Below, one piece after another: positions 26,001 through 33,909 of a stretch of DNA of 64,000 bases. This DNA comes from Streptomyces hokutonensis (GTDB lineage Bacteria; Actinomycetota; Actinomycetes; Streptomycetales; Streptomycetaceae), in NCBI RefSeq assembly GCF_000376565.1, contig NZ_BARG01000025.1:62001-126000 (forward strand), read 5' to 3'. The notes under the pieces are model-generated. The model did no database searches. It had not been told where the DNA came from and was given only the letters and a program-made list of their open reading frames with translations. The translations under genes and the position numbers were made by a program. The first letter of the stretch is position 1; each line of letters opens with the position of its first letter.

Positions 26001-26075
26001 ACCCGTGAGGGCGATCAACTGGCCCTGCGGCTACGGCCGTTCGAGCTGGTGACGCTGCGGTTCCAGCGGGCCTGA
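23061..26075 (+). CDS. Cytoplasmic GH38 alpha-mannosidase
   Basis: The 1004-residue protein lacks a signal peptide. The GH38 zinc site begins with His260-x-His262-x-Asp264 in GHAHIDSAWLWPLRE, and the nucleophile is Asp374 in WLPDTFGFAAGLPQ. A further zinc-region histidine lies in LLHQFHDILPGSSI, a family hallmark. The C-terminal beta domains run from about residue 640. It would remove alpha-linked mannose from imported N-glycan oligosaccharide, leaving Man-beta-1,4-GlcNAc for the GH5 enzyme. It starts 42 bp after GH85 and is the last gene before a strong hairpin. Confidence 0.94.
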   Translation: MHDDRSLVEARLKRVLEERIRPAVYPESVPLEVAVWHAPDEPVPVAEGLAGTPEPIEVGARWGAPWGTSWFRVTGTVPQEWAGKTVEALLDLGFDENMPGFQCEGLVYRPDGTPVKGLNPRNQWVRIGAPVAGGEEVRLYVEAASNPVVMDYHPFVPTQLGDKETAGSEPQYTLTRMDLAVLDENVWQLVLDLEVVGELMAELPVDSARRWDLLRAVEKTLDAVDLQDVNGTAEQARSQLTAVLSTPAVPSAHRISAIGHAHIDSAWLWPLRETVRKVARTTSNMTALLEDEPDFIFAMSQAQQWAWVKEHRPEVWARVKKAVADGRFVPAGGMWVESDTNMPGSEAMARQFVHGKRFFLDEFGIENEEAWLPDTFGFAAGLPQIIKAAGSKWLLTQKISWSQTNKFPHHTFRWEGIDGTRIFTHFPPVDTYNCSMQGREIAHAARNFKDKGVARHSLAPTGWGDGGGGTTREMVAKAARLRDLEGSATVAWETPKEFFEKAEAEYPEPPVWVGELYLELHRATLTSQAKTKQGNRRSEHLLREAELWAATAAVRTGFPYPYEDLDRIWKTVLLHQFHDILPGSSIAWVHREARKTYEGLAAELNGIIDAAQRALAGEGTRELVFNSAPHTRDGVLAGGAQVPAVEGESALASRVGGGHVLENGLLRIEIDGRGLVVSAYDIEADRETIAPGRAANLLQLHPDFPNMWDAWDVDEFYRNTVTDLTDADEVVADGDAVRIVRSFGASKVTQLLSLAPGERRLLIDTEVDWHETEKFLKLAFPLDVHAERYASETQFGHFHRPTHTNTSWEAAKFEACNHRFVHLEEPGWGVSVVNDSTYGHDVTRTVRTDGDAGTTTTVRVSLLRAPRFPDPETDQGVHRFRHALVPGAGIGDAVREGWRINLPERRVTGGQEVTPLVSVDRDSVVVTAVKLADDGSGDVVVRFHEAHGGRARATLTVGFPFDSVEVTDLLERPSADAGEVTREGDQLALRLRPFELVTLRFQRA

Positions 26076-26105
26076 GCGTCCTGAGAGGCCCGGCTTCCGC
26101 CGTGC

Positions 26106-26139
26106 CCCCTCCGCCCGGCGCGCTGGCCGGGTGGAGGGG
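26106..26139 (+). terminator. Terminator of the N-glycan operon
   Basis: A 14-bp stem with one G-T wobble pairs CCCCTCCGCCCGGC (26106-26119) with 26126-26139 around a 6-nt loop. It lies 30 bp after the GH38 stop. Confidence 0.8.
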
Positions 26140-26149
26140 AGCGGGGCGG

Positions 26150-26212
26150 TCAGGCGGTGAGGCTCCGCACGGCCTCGCGGATCAGGTCCGCGACCTTCTC
26201 GGGGTGCGCGAC
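26150..26212 (-). pseudogene. Possible C-terminal scrap of an alpha/beta hydrolase
   Basis: The minus strand reads AHPEKVADLIREAVRSLTA before a stop at 26150, which matches the closing helix of many alpha/beta hydrolases (HPEKVADLIREF-type). No body of the gene is present: upstream sequence is the 3' end of the SnoaL-like gene. It looks like debris at a deletion junction. Confidence 0.4.
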
Positions 26213-26228
26213 ACATGCGCACCGGACC

Positions 26229-26987
26229 TCAGAACAGCCCGTTGGAGTGCGGCAGTTCGGCCGGGACCGGAGCGATGACGTCCCAGTGCTCGACGATCCT
26301 GCCGTCGGCGACGCGGAACAGGTCCCAGTAGGCGACCGGCACCCCGAACTCGCCCTCCGACTGCAGGAGTACGAGGTCGCCCTCGGCCACGACCTTGTGG
26401 ACGTGCTTGTAGACCAGGTTCTTGCCCTGCTCGGCCCACTTGGCCGCGGCGGCGCCGAAGCCGGCCAGACCGTCGGCCGCCTCCGGGTTGTGCTGGCGGT
26501 AGGTCTCGGTGGAGATGTAGTCGGTGAGCACGGAGTAGTCGGCGCCCTTGAGGACCTTCTCCGCGAACTCGGCGACCAACTCGCGGTTGGACTCGGTCCG
26601 TTCGAGATCGGTCGGCTCGCCGGGACCGTCGGTCTGCGAGCGCCCGGAAGCGGTCGTCGTCACGACGGGCGTCAGCGCGTCCCAGTGCTCGGCGAGCCTG
26701 CCGTCGGCGTCCACCCGGAACAGGTCGAAGGCGACCAGGGGCTCGGGGCCGAAACCGTGGTACGTGCCGTGGAGCGCCACCAGGTCGCCGTCGGCGATCA
26801 CCCGTGCGCCCTCGTAGCGAAAACCGTCCGGCAGCCCGGCGACCAGCTGCCGCAGTGCCTCCGGGCCGTCCGCCGCGAGGCTGCTGTGCTGACGGTAGTC
26901 ATCGGCCACCCAGCGGTCCACCGCGCTCGGGTCATTGTCACCGAACAGCTCGCCGGCCGCCTTGAGGACGATCTCCTTGTTGCTCAT
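26229..26987 (-). CDS. Tandem SnoaL-like (NTF2-fold) protein
   Basis: The 252-residue protein has two related NTF2-like halves. The first (about 1-110) has DDYRQHSSLAADGPEALRQL and EHWDALTPVV. The second (about 135-252) has TETYRQHNPEAADGLAGF and EHWDVIAPVP. Each half carries the YRQH then EHWD pattern of SnoaL-like polyketide cyclases and related small-molecule binding proteins. This is an intragenic duplication; most homologues are single-domain. It diverges from an AraC-type regulator with 96 bp between starts, so it may be its target. Function unknown. Confidence 0.85.
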   Translation of the reverse strand: MSNKEIVLKAAGELFGDNDPSAVDRWVADDYRQHSSLAADGPEALRQLVAGLPDGFRYEGARVIADGDLVALHGTYHGFGPEPLVAFDLFRVDADGRLAEHWDALTPVVTTTASGRSQTDGPGEPTDLERTESNRELVAEFAEKVLKGADYSVLTDYISTETYRQHNPEAADGLAGFGAAAAKWAEQGKNLVYKHVHKVVAEGDLVLLQSEGEFGVPVAYWDLFRVADGRIVEHWDVIAPVPAELPHSNGLF

Positions 26988-27083
26988 GGCACCTCTCCTG
27001 TCTGTGGGTTCCGGCGACGCCTTGCCCGCCGGACTGCGTCCACTCTCTCGGCCGGCCCGCCCCGACGCACGGTAGAGTCGGGC

Positions 27084-27977
27084 ATGGCCATGGTCGAAAT
27101 AGGACACGTGCCGGTGATCGAGCGGGGTTACCGCAACCCGCTCCGGCCGGATCTGCTGATGGAGGTCCTCACCTTCGCGGACCTCGCTCGTCGCCTCTCG
27201 GGAGCGGAGTTCGGGCGGGTGCACCGGCTCGACTTCCACCACCTCACGTTCGTCCACGGCGGCGAGGCGACCGGCATGGTCGACTTCGTCGACGTGCCGC
27301 TGCGGCCGGGAACACTGCTGTACATCCGGCCCGGCCAGGCACAGCGCCTGCCGACGGCTTCCGGCGACGCTCGGCCGGACCTGGATGCCACCGTCGTCCT
27401 GTTCACCCCGGACTTCCCGCCCCGGTTTCCCGCGACCGTGCGGGTGACGGACGACGTCTTCGGGCCGGCCCACTGGCTGCTCGGCCCGGACGACCACGAC
27501 CGGCTCCGCCGCGCCCTGGCCGATCTCGCCGCCGAGTACGCCGACCTCCCCCGACAGGACCCCGAGATCACGAAGGAACTGCTGCGCCAGCTCCTCGCGG
27601 CCCTCCTGCTGCGCATCGCGCGACTCCCCGCCCCCGACGGCCGCGCGACAGCGTCCGTGGAGGAGCCGTACCGCCTCTTCCGGCACGAACTGGAACGATC
27701 CTTCGCGGTCCTGCGCCAGGCCCACGACTACGCCGCCCGGCTCGGCTATTCCCTCAAGACGCTCAACCGCGCCTGCCAGCGGGCCACCGGCCACACCGCG
27801 AAGCAACTCATCGACGCCCGGGTCCTGTTGGAGGCCAAACGCCAACTGGCCCATACCGACCTGCCCGTCGCGGCCATCAGCCACCGGCTCGGCTTCACCG
27901 AACCCACCAACTTCAGCAAGTTCTTCACCCGGGTGACCGGTCTGACCCCGGGCGCCTTCCGCGAGAGCCAGCGCTGA
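27084..27977 (+). CDS. AraC-family transcriptional regulator
   Basis: The 297-residue protein starts MAMVEIGHVPVIERGYRNPL (a second ATG lies at 27090). A cupin-like sensor domain comes first (FHHLTFVHGGEATGM, then RPGTLLYIRPGQAQRLP). The C-terminal AraC DNA-binding domain has two helix-turn-helices: DYAARLGYSLKTLNRACQRA and AAISHRLGFTEPTNFSKFF followed by RVTGLTPGAFR. It diverges from the SnoaL-like gene and probably controls it. Confidence 0.93.
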   Translation: MAMVEIGHVPVIERGYRNPLRPDLLMEVLTFADLARRLSGAEFGRVHRLDFHHLTFVHGGEATGMVDFVDVPLRPGTLLYIRPGQAQRLPTASGDARPDLDATVVLFTPDFPPRFPATVRVTDDVFGPAHWLLGPDDHDRLRRALADLAAEYADLPRQDPEITKELLRQLLAALLLRIARLPAPDGRATASVEEPYRLFRHELERSFAVLRQAHDYAARLGYSLKTLNRACQRATGHTAKQLIDARVLLEAKRQLAHTDLPVAAISHRLGFTEPTNFSKFFTRVTGLTPGAFRESQR

Positions 27978-28049
27978 CCGGGCGAACCGTCCGCCGCCGA
28001 CCACGGGTTCCTGGGTGTCAGGACAGCGCCGGCACCTGAACTCCCGCCC

Positions 28050-28763
28050 CTACGCCCCGAGTTGCGACCGCAGCCACTCCTCGACCTCGCCCACGTGCGA
28101 GGCCGCCGCCGCCCGCGCCGCCTCCGGGTCGCGGGCCACCAACGCCCGGTGGATGGCGGCGTGTTCGCGGCGGGTGCGGGTGAAGGCGCCCTCTTCCTGG
28201 TAGCCGCGCCAGACGCGGGCGCGGAAGGTCCGGGACGACAGGCCCTCCAGGATCGCGGCCATGGTGTCGTTGCCCGCGGCGGCGGCGATCTCGCGGTGGA
28301 AGGCGAGGTCGTGGGCGAGGATCTCCTCGGGGTCGTCGGTCGCGTTCATCGCCGTGAGGTGTTTCTCCACCTCGGCCAGCTGGTCGGGGGTGATGCGGGC
28401 GGCGGCCAGGGCGGTCGCCGTCGACTCCAGGATGCGGCGGACCTCCAGGAGTTCCACCAGACGCGGGCCGCGGGAGAGGTCGGCGACGACACCGAAGGTC
28501 TCCAGCAGGTCGCCGGCCTCCAGCTGGGTGACGTAGATGCCCGAACCGTGCCGGGCCTCAAGGACGCCCAGCACCGTGAGCGCGCGGATCGCCTCGCGCA
28601 TCGAGCTGCGGGAGATGCCCAGCTGGGCCGCGAGATCGCGCTCGGTGGGCAGCCGCTGGCCCGGCTCCAGACGGCCCTCGCCGATCAACGCCTTGATCGA
28701 GTCGATGGCGCGCTGCGTCACGGTGCCCTTCGGCGGAGCCGTCTCGTCCACGCAATCCTCCAC
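28050..28763 (-). CDS. FadR/GntR-family regulator of the fucose operon
   Basis: The 237-residue protein has a GntR winged helix (LPTERDLAAQLGISRSSMRE then AIRALTVLGVLEARHGSGIY) and an all-helical FCD effector domain with metal-site residues around AHDLAFHREIAAAAGN and REHAAIHRALVARD. It diverges from the fucose ABC operon. GTGGTC-N-GACCAC in the shared promoter is a classic FadR-type operator shape. It probably represses the operon until an L-fucose-pathway acid binds. Confidence 0.93.
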   Translation of the reverse strand: MEDCVDETAPPKGTVTQRAIDSIKALIGEGRLEPGQRLPTERDLAAQLGISRSSMREAIRALTVLGVLEARHGSGIYVTQLEAGDLLETFGVVADLSRGPRLVELLEVRRILESTATALAAARITPDQLAEVEKHLTAMNATDDPEEILAHDLAFHREIAAAAGNDTMAAILEGLSSRTFRARVWRGYQEEGAFTRTRREHAAIHRALVARDPEAARAAAASHVGEVEEWLRSQLGA

Positions 28764-28794
28764 TCACCGGGTGCGCCGCAGTCTAACCGCTCAT

Positions 28795-28867
28795 GTGGTC
28801 CGACCACTACGGCGGAAATCCCGGAAAAAGTGCCTCTGCGGGGTGTTGTTTCGGGGAAGTGGTCTGA
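28795..28867. promoter_or_regulatory. FadR/GntR operator and half-site
   Basis: GTGGTC-C-GACCAC at 28795-28807 is a perfect palindrome with a one-base centre. A half copy (GTGGTCTGA) lies at 28859-28867, beside an AT-rich TGATAAATATG that may be a promoter element. The sites lie between the regulator start (28763, minus) and the binding-protein start (28915, plus). Confidence 0.78.
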
Positions 28868-28914
28868 TAAATATGCGGTCATCTGCTCGAACACGCTCAA
28901 CGAGGAGCCACCAA

Positions 28915-29988
28915 ATGCTCGGCAGGACAGTGGGGATACGCAGCAGGTTGCGCACGGTCGGTGCGGTGGCCGCGGTCACGGGTACCGCGCTCGTGCTCAC
29001 CGCGTGCGGCAGTACCAAGGACACCGGCGCGAGCAGCGCCGGCGGCAGCAGCGGCACGGGCAAGGTGGGGGTGATCCTGCCCCTGCTGACCTCGCCGTTC
29101 TGGCAGTCGTACAACGACTACGTGCCGAAGATGGCGAAGTCCGAAGGTGTCGACGCGCTGAAGACGGTCAACTCCAACAGCGACCCCTCGCAGCAGATCA
29201 CCGACATCAACAACGAGCTGAACCAGGGCGTCAAGGGCCTGGTCGTCGCCCCGCTGGACAGCGCCGCCATCGAAGCCGGCCTCGACCAGGCCGACCGCAA
29301 GGGCGTACCGGTCGTCGCCGTCGACGTCGCGCCCGACAAGGGCAAGGTCGCGATGGTCGTGCGCGCCGACAACGTCGCGTACGGCGAGAAGGCCTGCGAG
29401 TACCTCGGGGCGCACATCACCAGCGGCAAGGTCGTGCAGATCATGGGCGACCTGGCGTCCGTCAACGGCCGTGACCGGTCGGAGGCGTTCAGGGACTGCG
29501 TGAAGAAGAAGTACCCGAAGCTGAAGGTCCTGGAGATCCCCGCCAAGTGGGAGTCCGACACGGCGGCCTCCAAGCTCGACACGCTCCTCAACGCCAACCC
29601 CGACATCAAGGGCATCTACATGCAGGCGGGCGGCGTCTATCTCGCGCCCACCCTCCAGACCCTCAAGTCCAAGGGCATGCTGAAGACGGCGGGCCAGGCA
29701 GGGCACATCACGATCGTCTCGAACGACGGCATCCCGCAGGAGTTCGACGCGATCCGCAAGGGAGAGATCGACGCCACCGTCTCCCAACCGGCCGACGCCT
29801 ACGCCAAGTACGGCATGTACTACATCAAGGCCGCGATGCAGGGGAAGACCTTCAAGCCCGGCCCCACCGACCACGACTCCACGATCGTCAAGCTGCCCAG
29901 CGGCATCCTCGAGGACCAGCTGCCCGCGCCCCTGGTCACCAAGGACAACGTCGACGACCCCAAGCTCTGGGGCAACACGGTCAAATGA
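28915..29988 (+). CDS. ABC sugar-binding lipoprotein, CUT2 type (probable L-fucose)
   Basis: The 357-residue protein starts at an ATG after CGAGGAG. A signal with lipobox VLTAC anchors it at Cys30. The mature part is a ribose-binding-like protein (KVGVILPLLTSPFWQSYNDY, then GLVVAPLDSAAIEAGLDQAD and IVSNDGIPQEFDAI). CUT2 systems import monosaccharides. Because the same operon encodes L-fucose oxidation enzymes, L-fucose is the likely ligand, with rhamnose or L-galactose as alternatives. Its stop overlaps the ATPase start (ATGA). Confidence 0.92.
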   Translation: MLGRTVGIRSRLRTVGAVAAVTGTALVLTACGSTKDTGASSAGGSSGTGKVGVILPLLTSPFWQSYNDYVPKMAKSEGVDALKTVNSNSDPSQQITDINNELNQGVKGLVVAPLDSAAIEAGLDQADRKGVPVVAVDVAPDKGKVAMVVRADNVAYGEKACEYLGAHITSGKVVQIMGDLASVNGRDRSEAFRDCVKKKYPKLKVLEIPAKWESDTAASKLDTLLNANPDIKGIYMQAGGVYLAPTLQTLKSKGMLKTAGQAGHITIVSNDGIPQEFDAIRKGEIDATVSQPADAYAKYGMYYIKAAMQGKTFKPGPTDHDSTIVKLPSGILEDQLPAPLVTKDNVDDPKLWGNTVK

Positions 29989-31478
29989 GTACCCCACTTG
30001 TAGAGGCGCGGGGCATCGTCAAGCGGTACGGCCCGACCGTCGCCCTCGCCGACGGCCAACTGACCGTGCTGCCCGGCGAGTCCCACGCCCTCGTCGGCCG
30101 CAACGGCGCCGGCAAGTCCACCCTCGTCACCGTCCTCACCGGCCTGGCGGCCCCCGACGAGGGCACGGTCCGCTTCGACGGCGAGCCCGCGCCCGCGCTC
30201 GCCGACCGTGACGCCTGGCGCGCCAAGGTGGCCTGCGTCTATCAACGGCCCACCGTGGTACCCGAGTTGACGGTCGCCGAGAACCTCTTCATCAACCGTC
30301 AGCCGACCTCGCGCGGCGGAGTCATCAGCTGGCGCAGGCTCCGCACCGAGGCCGCCGCACTCCTCGACACCTGGGACGTGCGCGTCGACCCCGAGGCGCG
30401 CACCGCCGACCTCAAGGTCGAGGACCGCCAAATGGTGGAGATCGCAAGGGCGTTGAGCTTCGGTGCCCGGTTCATCGTCCTCGACGAACCGACCGCCCAG
30501 CTCGACAACCGGGAGATCGAACGGCTTTTCACCCGGATGCGGGCGCTCCAGGAGTCCGGTGTCACCTTCCTGTTCATCTCGCACCACCTCCAGGAGGTGT
30601 ACGAGGTGTGCCAGACCGTCACCGTGCTGCGCGACGCCCGCTGGATCACCACCGCACCGGTCGCCGACCTCCCGCGCCGCGCCCTGGTGGAGGCCATGGC
30701 GGGGGAGTCGATCGCCGAACTGGAGGTGCAGCTGCGGGAGTTGGACGACGCGGCACCCGTCCTCCTCGAAGCGCGAGGGCTCTCCTCCGAGTCGTACGAG
30801 AACGTCGACCTCACCGTCCGGCGCGGCGAGGTCGTCGGACTCGCCGGCTCGAGTGGCAGCGGCAAGATCGAGCTGGCGGAGTCCTTCACCGGGCTGTACA
30901 CACCGACCGGTGGGACCGCTCGACTCGACGGTGAGAAGCTGCCGTTCGGGGATGTGCAGGCCGCGTTGAAAGCCGGTGTCGGCTGCGTCCCTCGTGACCG
31001 CCATGGCCAAGGTCTGGTCTTCGGGATGAGCATCGGCGACAACGCCACCATGACGGTCCTGGACCGGCTCGGCCGCTTCGGCTTCGTCGGCACCGACCGC
31101 AAGCGCGGCTTCGCCACCGAGCTGATCGACCGGCTCGACATCCACGCCGAGGGGCCCGACCAGCCCGTCTCCGACCTGTCCGGCGGCAACGCGCAGAAGG
31201 TCGTCATGGCCCGCGCCCTCGCCTCCGACCCCAGGCTGCTGGTCCTGATCAACCCCACCGCGGGCGTCGACGTGAAGTCCAAGGAGTCACTGCTCGCCCG
31301 TATGGACAGCGCCCGCGACGACGGCACCGCCGTGCTCGTCGTCTCCGACGAACTCGACGACCTGCGGCGCTGCGACCGCGTCCTCGTTCTCTTCCACGGC
31401 CGTGTCGTCGCCGAGCACCCGGCGGGCTGGCGCGACCACGAGCTGATCGCCTCCATCGAAGGAGTGGACCATGGCTGA
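29985..31478 (+). CDS. ABC sugar ATPase, duplicated (RbsA type)
   Basis: The 497-residue protein has two fused ATPase domains. Domain 1 (about 5-235) has a good Walker A (GRNGAGKST) and Walker B (FIVLDEPTA) but a degenerate signature (VEDRQMVEIARAL). Domain 2 (about 260-490) has an altered Walker A (GSSGSGKIEL), a full signature (LSGGNAQKVVMARAL) and a Walker B that reads LLVLINPTAG, so the usual Asp-Glu is Ile-Asn. Asymmetry is normal in RbsA-type proteins: one competent site pairs Walker A/B of domain 1 with the signature of domain 2. Translationally coupled on both sides. Confidence 0.93.
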   Translation: MSTPLVEARGIVKRYGPTVALADGQLTVLPGESHALVGRNGAGKSTLVTVLTGLAAPDEGTVRFDGEPAPALADRDAWRAKVACVYQRPTVVPELTVAENLFINRQPTSRGGVISWRRLRTEAAALLDTWDVRVDPEARTADLKVEDRQMVEIARALSFGARFIVLDEPTAQLDNREIERLFTRMRALQESGVTFLFISHHLQEVYEVCQTVTVLRDARWITTAPVADLPRRALVEAMAGESIAELEVQLRELDDAAPVLLEARGLSSESYENVDLTVRRGEVVGLAGSSGSGKIELAESFTGLYTPTGGTARLDGEKLPFGDVQAALKAGVGCVPRDRHGQGLVFGMSIGDNATMTVLDRLGRFGFVGTDRKRGFATELIDRLDIHAEGPDQPVSDLSGGNAQKVVMARALASDPRLLVLINPTAGVDVKSKESLLARMDSARDDGTAVLVVSDELDDLRRCDRVLVLFHGRVVAEHPAGWRDHELIASIEGVDHG

Positions 31479-32499
31479 CACCAAGGCGGCCCCGCCGCTC
31501 GCCGCCCCACGCGCCACCGGGGCGGCCTCGGCCCGCACGGTCCTGCTCCGCCGGGCCCGTGAACTCGCCCTCGTACCGGCCCTGTTGGTGCTCCTGGTGC
31601 TCGGCGCGATCGTCAACGACTCGTTCCTCACCGAACGGAACCTGATCTCCATCCTGGGCGCCTCGGCCGCGCTCGCGATGGTGGTCCTCGCCGAGTCGCT
31701 GATCCTGATCACCGGCAAGATCGACCTCTCCCTGGAGTCGGTGGTCGGCATCGCGCCCGCCATCGGCGCCCTACTGGTCCTTCCGTCCGCCGAGTCGGGC
31801 TGGGGCACGGAGTGGTCGGCGCCGCTTGCCCTGGTCGCGATCCTCGTCGTGGGCGGGATCATCGGCGCCTTCAACGGCATCCTGGTGGTGAAGTTCAAGC
31901 TCAACGCCTTCATCGTCACCCTCGCGATGCTGATCGTGCTGCGCGGACTGCTCGTCGGCGCCACCAAGGGCAAGACGCTGTTCGGGATGCCCGACTCCTT
32001 CTTCACCCTGGCCACCAGTACGTTCCTGAGCGTCCCGATGTCGGTGTGGCTGGCGGCGGTCTGCTTCGCGGTCGCCGGGTTCGTGCTGAAGTACCACCGC
32101 GTCGGGCGCGCCCTGTACGCGATCGGCGGCAACCAGGAGGCGGCCCGCGCGGCCGGCATCCGCGTCGACCGGATGCTCCTCGGAGTGTCGATCGTGGCCG
32201 GTGTGCTCGCCTCGGTGGGCGGGATCATGCAGACCGGCTACGTCGGCGCGATCAGCGCCAACCAGGGCAACAACATGATCTTCACGGTGATGGCGGCGGC
32301 GGTCATCGGCGGCATCAGCCTCGACGGCGGCAAGGGCACCATGTTCGGCGCCCTGACCGGCGTACTCCTCCTGGGAGTCGTGCAGAACCTGCTCACCCTC
32401 GCCCAGGTCCCCTCCTTCTGGATCCAGGCCATCTACGGCGGGATCATCCTGGTCGCCCTCATGATCGCCCGCGTCACCACCGGCCGCGCCCAGGACTGA
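31471..32499 (+). CDS. ABC monosaccharide permease (RbsC type)
   Basis: The 342-residue membrane protein has eight to ten hydrophobic helices. RbsC-type landmarks are LAESLILITGKIDLSLESVV, FNGILVVKFKLNAFIVTLAM and ALYAIGGNQEAARAAGI. It overlaps the ATPase gene by eight bases. A single RbsC-type permease probably forms a homodimer. It completes the CUT2 importer. Confidence 0.93.
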   Translation: MADTKAAPPLAAPRATGAASARTVLLRRARELALVPALLVLLVLGAIVNDSFLTERNLISILGASAALAMVVLAESLILITGKIDLSLESVVGIAPAIGALLVLPSAESGWGTEWSAPLALVAILVVGGIIGAFNGILVVKFKLNAFIVTLAMLIVLRGLLVGATKGKTLFGMPDSFFTLATSTFLSVPMSVWLAAVCFAVAGFVLKYHRVGRALYAIGGNQEAARAAGIRVDRMLLGVSIVAGVLASVGGIMQTGYVGAISANQGNNMIFTVMAAAVIGGISLDGGKGTMFGALTGVLLLGVVQNLLTLAQVPSFWIQAIYGGIILVALMIARVTTGRAQD

Positions 32500-32559
32500 C
32501 CCTCCGGCTTCCGGCACCCGCACGGCACCGGATCCCTGTACCCGACCGAAAGGCCTTCC

Positions 32560-33909
32560 GTGTCACCGATCCCCGGCCCTCCCGTTCGCGTCACCGCGGT
32601 CGACACCTACGACATCCGTTTTCCCACCTCGCGCGAACTCGACGGTTCCGACGCGATGAACCCGGACCCCGACTACTCGGCGGCCTACGTCGTCCTGCGC
32701 ACCGACGCGGCCGACGGGCACGAGGGGCACGGATTCAGCTTCACCATCGGGCGGGGCAACGAGGTCCAGGTCGCCGCGATCCACGCGCTGCGGGACCATG
32801 TGATCGGCCGGTCGGTCGACGAACTGTGCGCGGATCCGGGGACGTTGAACCGCGACCTGATCGGCGACAGCCAACTCCGCTGGCTGGGGCCCGAGAAGGG
32901 CGTGATGCACATGGCGATCGGCGCCGTGATGAACGCGGCCTGGGACCTCACCGCCAAACGTGCGGGCAAGCCCCTGTGGCAGCTCCTCGCCGACGCCGAC
33001 CCCGAATGGCTCGTCAGCCAGATCGACTTCAGGTACATCACGGACGCGCTCACCCCGGACGAGGCCCTGGACATCCTGCGGCGCGGCCGGGCGGGCGCCG
33101 AGGAGCGCCGAACCCGCCTGCTGGAGACGGGATTTCCCGCCTACACCACCTCCGCCGGCTGGCTCGGCTACGACGACGAGAAGCTCACCCGGCTCGCCGT
33201 GCAGGCCGTACGGGACGGCTTCCGCCAGATCAAGCTGAAGGTCGGCGCCGACCTCGACGACGACATCCGGCGCTGCCGCGTGGCCCGTTCGGCCGTCGGC
33301 CCCGACATCAGGATGGCGATCGACGCCAACCAGCGCTGGAACGTGGACGAGGCGATCCGCTGGACCAAGGCGCTCGCCGAGTTCGACCCGTACTGGATCG
33401 AGGAACCCACCAGCCCCGACGACGTCCTCGGCCACGCCGCCATCCGCGCCGCCGTGGCCCCGGTGAAGGTCGCCACCGGCGAACACGTCCAGAACCGTGT
33501 CGTGTTCAAGCAGCTGCTCCAGGCCGGCGCCCTCGACATCCTCCAGATAGACGCGGCCCGCGTCGGCGGAGTCAACGAGAACCTCGCGATCCTGCTGCTC
33601 GCCGCCAAGTTCGGCGTCCCCGTCTGCCCGCACGCGGGCGGGGTCGGACTGTGCGAACTCGTCCAGCACCTCTCGATGTTCGACTACCTCGCCGTCTCCG
33701 GCACCACCGACAACCGCGTCATCGAGTACGTCGATCATCTGCACGACCACTTCCTCGATCCGGTGGTGATCCGCGAAGGTCACTACATGGCACCCACCAC
33801 ACCGGGCTTCTCGGCCACCATGCGGCCCGAGTCCATCGCGCGCTACACGTTCCCCGGCGGCACCTTCTGGGCCGCCGACCTCGACAGCCAGAAGGGACAC
33901 GCGGCATGA
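32560..33909 (+). CDS. L-fuconate dehydratase (enolase superfamily)
   Basis: A GTG start gives 449 residues. The mandelate-racemase subgroup signatures are: [16 protein letters not shown] with the catalytic Lys, AIDANQRWN and [10 protein letters not shown] as metal ligands, [10 protein letters not shown] as third ligand, and the His base in [13 protein letters not shown]. Length and the unusual N-terminal [20 protein letters not shown] match fuconate dehydratases (FucD) well. It converts L-fuconate to 2-keto-3-deoxy-L-fuconate. The next gene overlaps its stop by four bases. Confidence 0.9.
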   Translation: MSPIPGPPVRVTAVDTYDIRFPTSRELDGSDAMNPDPDYSAAYVVLRTDAADGHEGHGFSFTIGRGNEVQVAAIHALRDHVIGRSVDELCADPGTLNRDLIGDSQLRWLGPEKGVMHMAIGAVMNAAWDLTAKRAGKPLWQLLADADPEWLVSQIDFRYITDALTPDEALDILRRGRAGAEERRTRLLETGFPAYTTSAGWLGYDDEKLTRLAVQAVRDGFRQIKLKVGADLDDDIRRCRVARSAVGPDIRMAIDANQRWNVDEAIRWTKALAEFDPYWIEEPTSPDDVLGHAAIRAAVAPVKVATGEHVQNRVVFKQLLQAGALDILQIDAARVGGVNENLAILLLAAKFGVPVCPHAGGVGLCELVQHLSMFDYLAVSGTTDNRVIEYVDHLHDHFLDPVVIREGHYMAPTTPGFSATMRPESIARYTFPGGTFWAADLDSQKGHAA

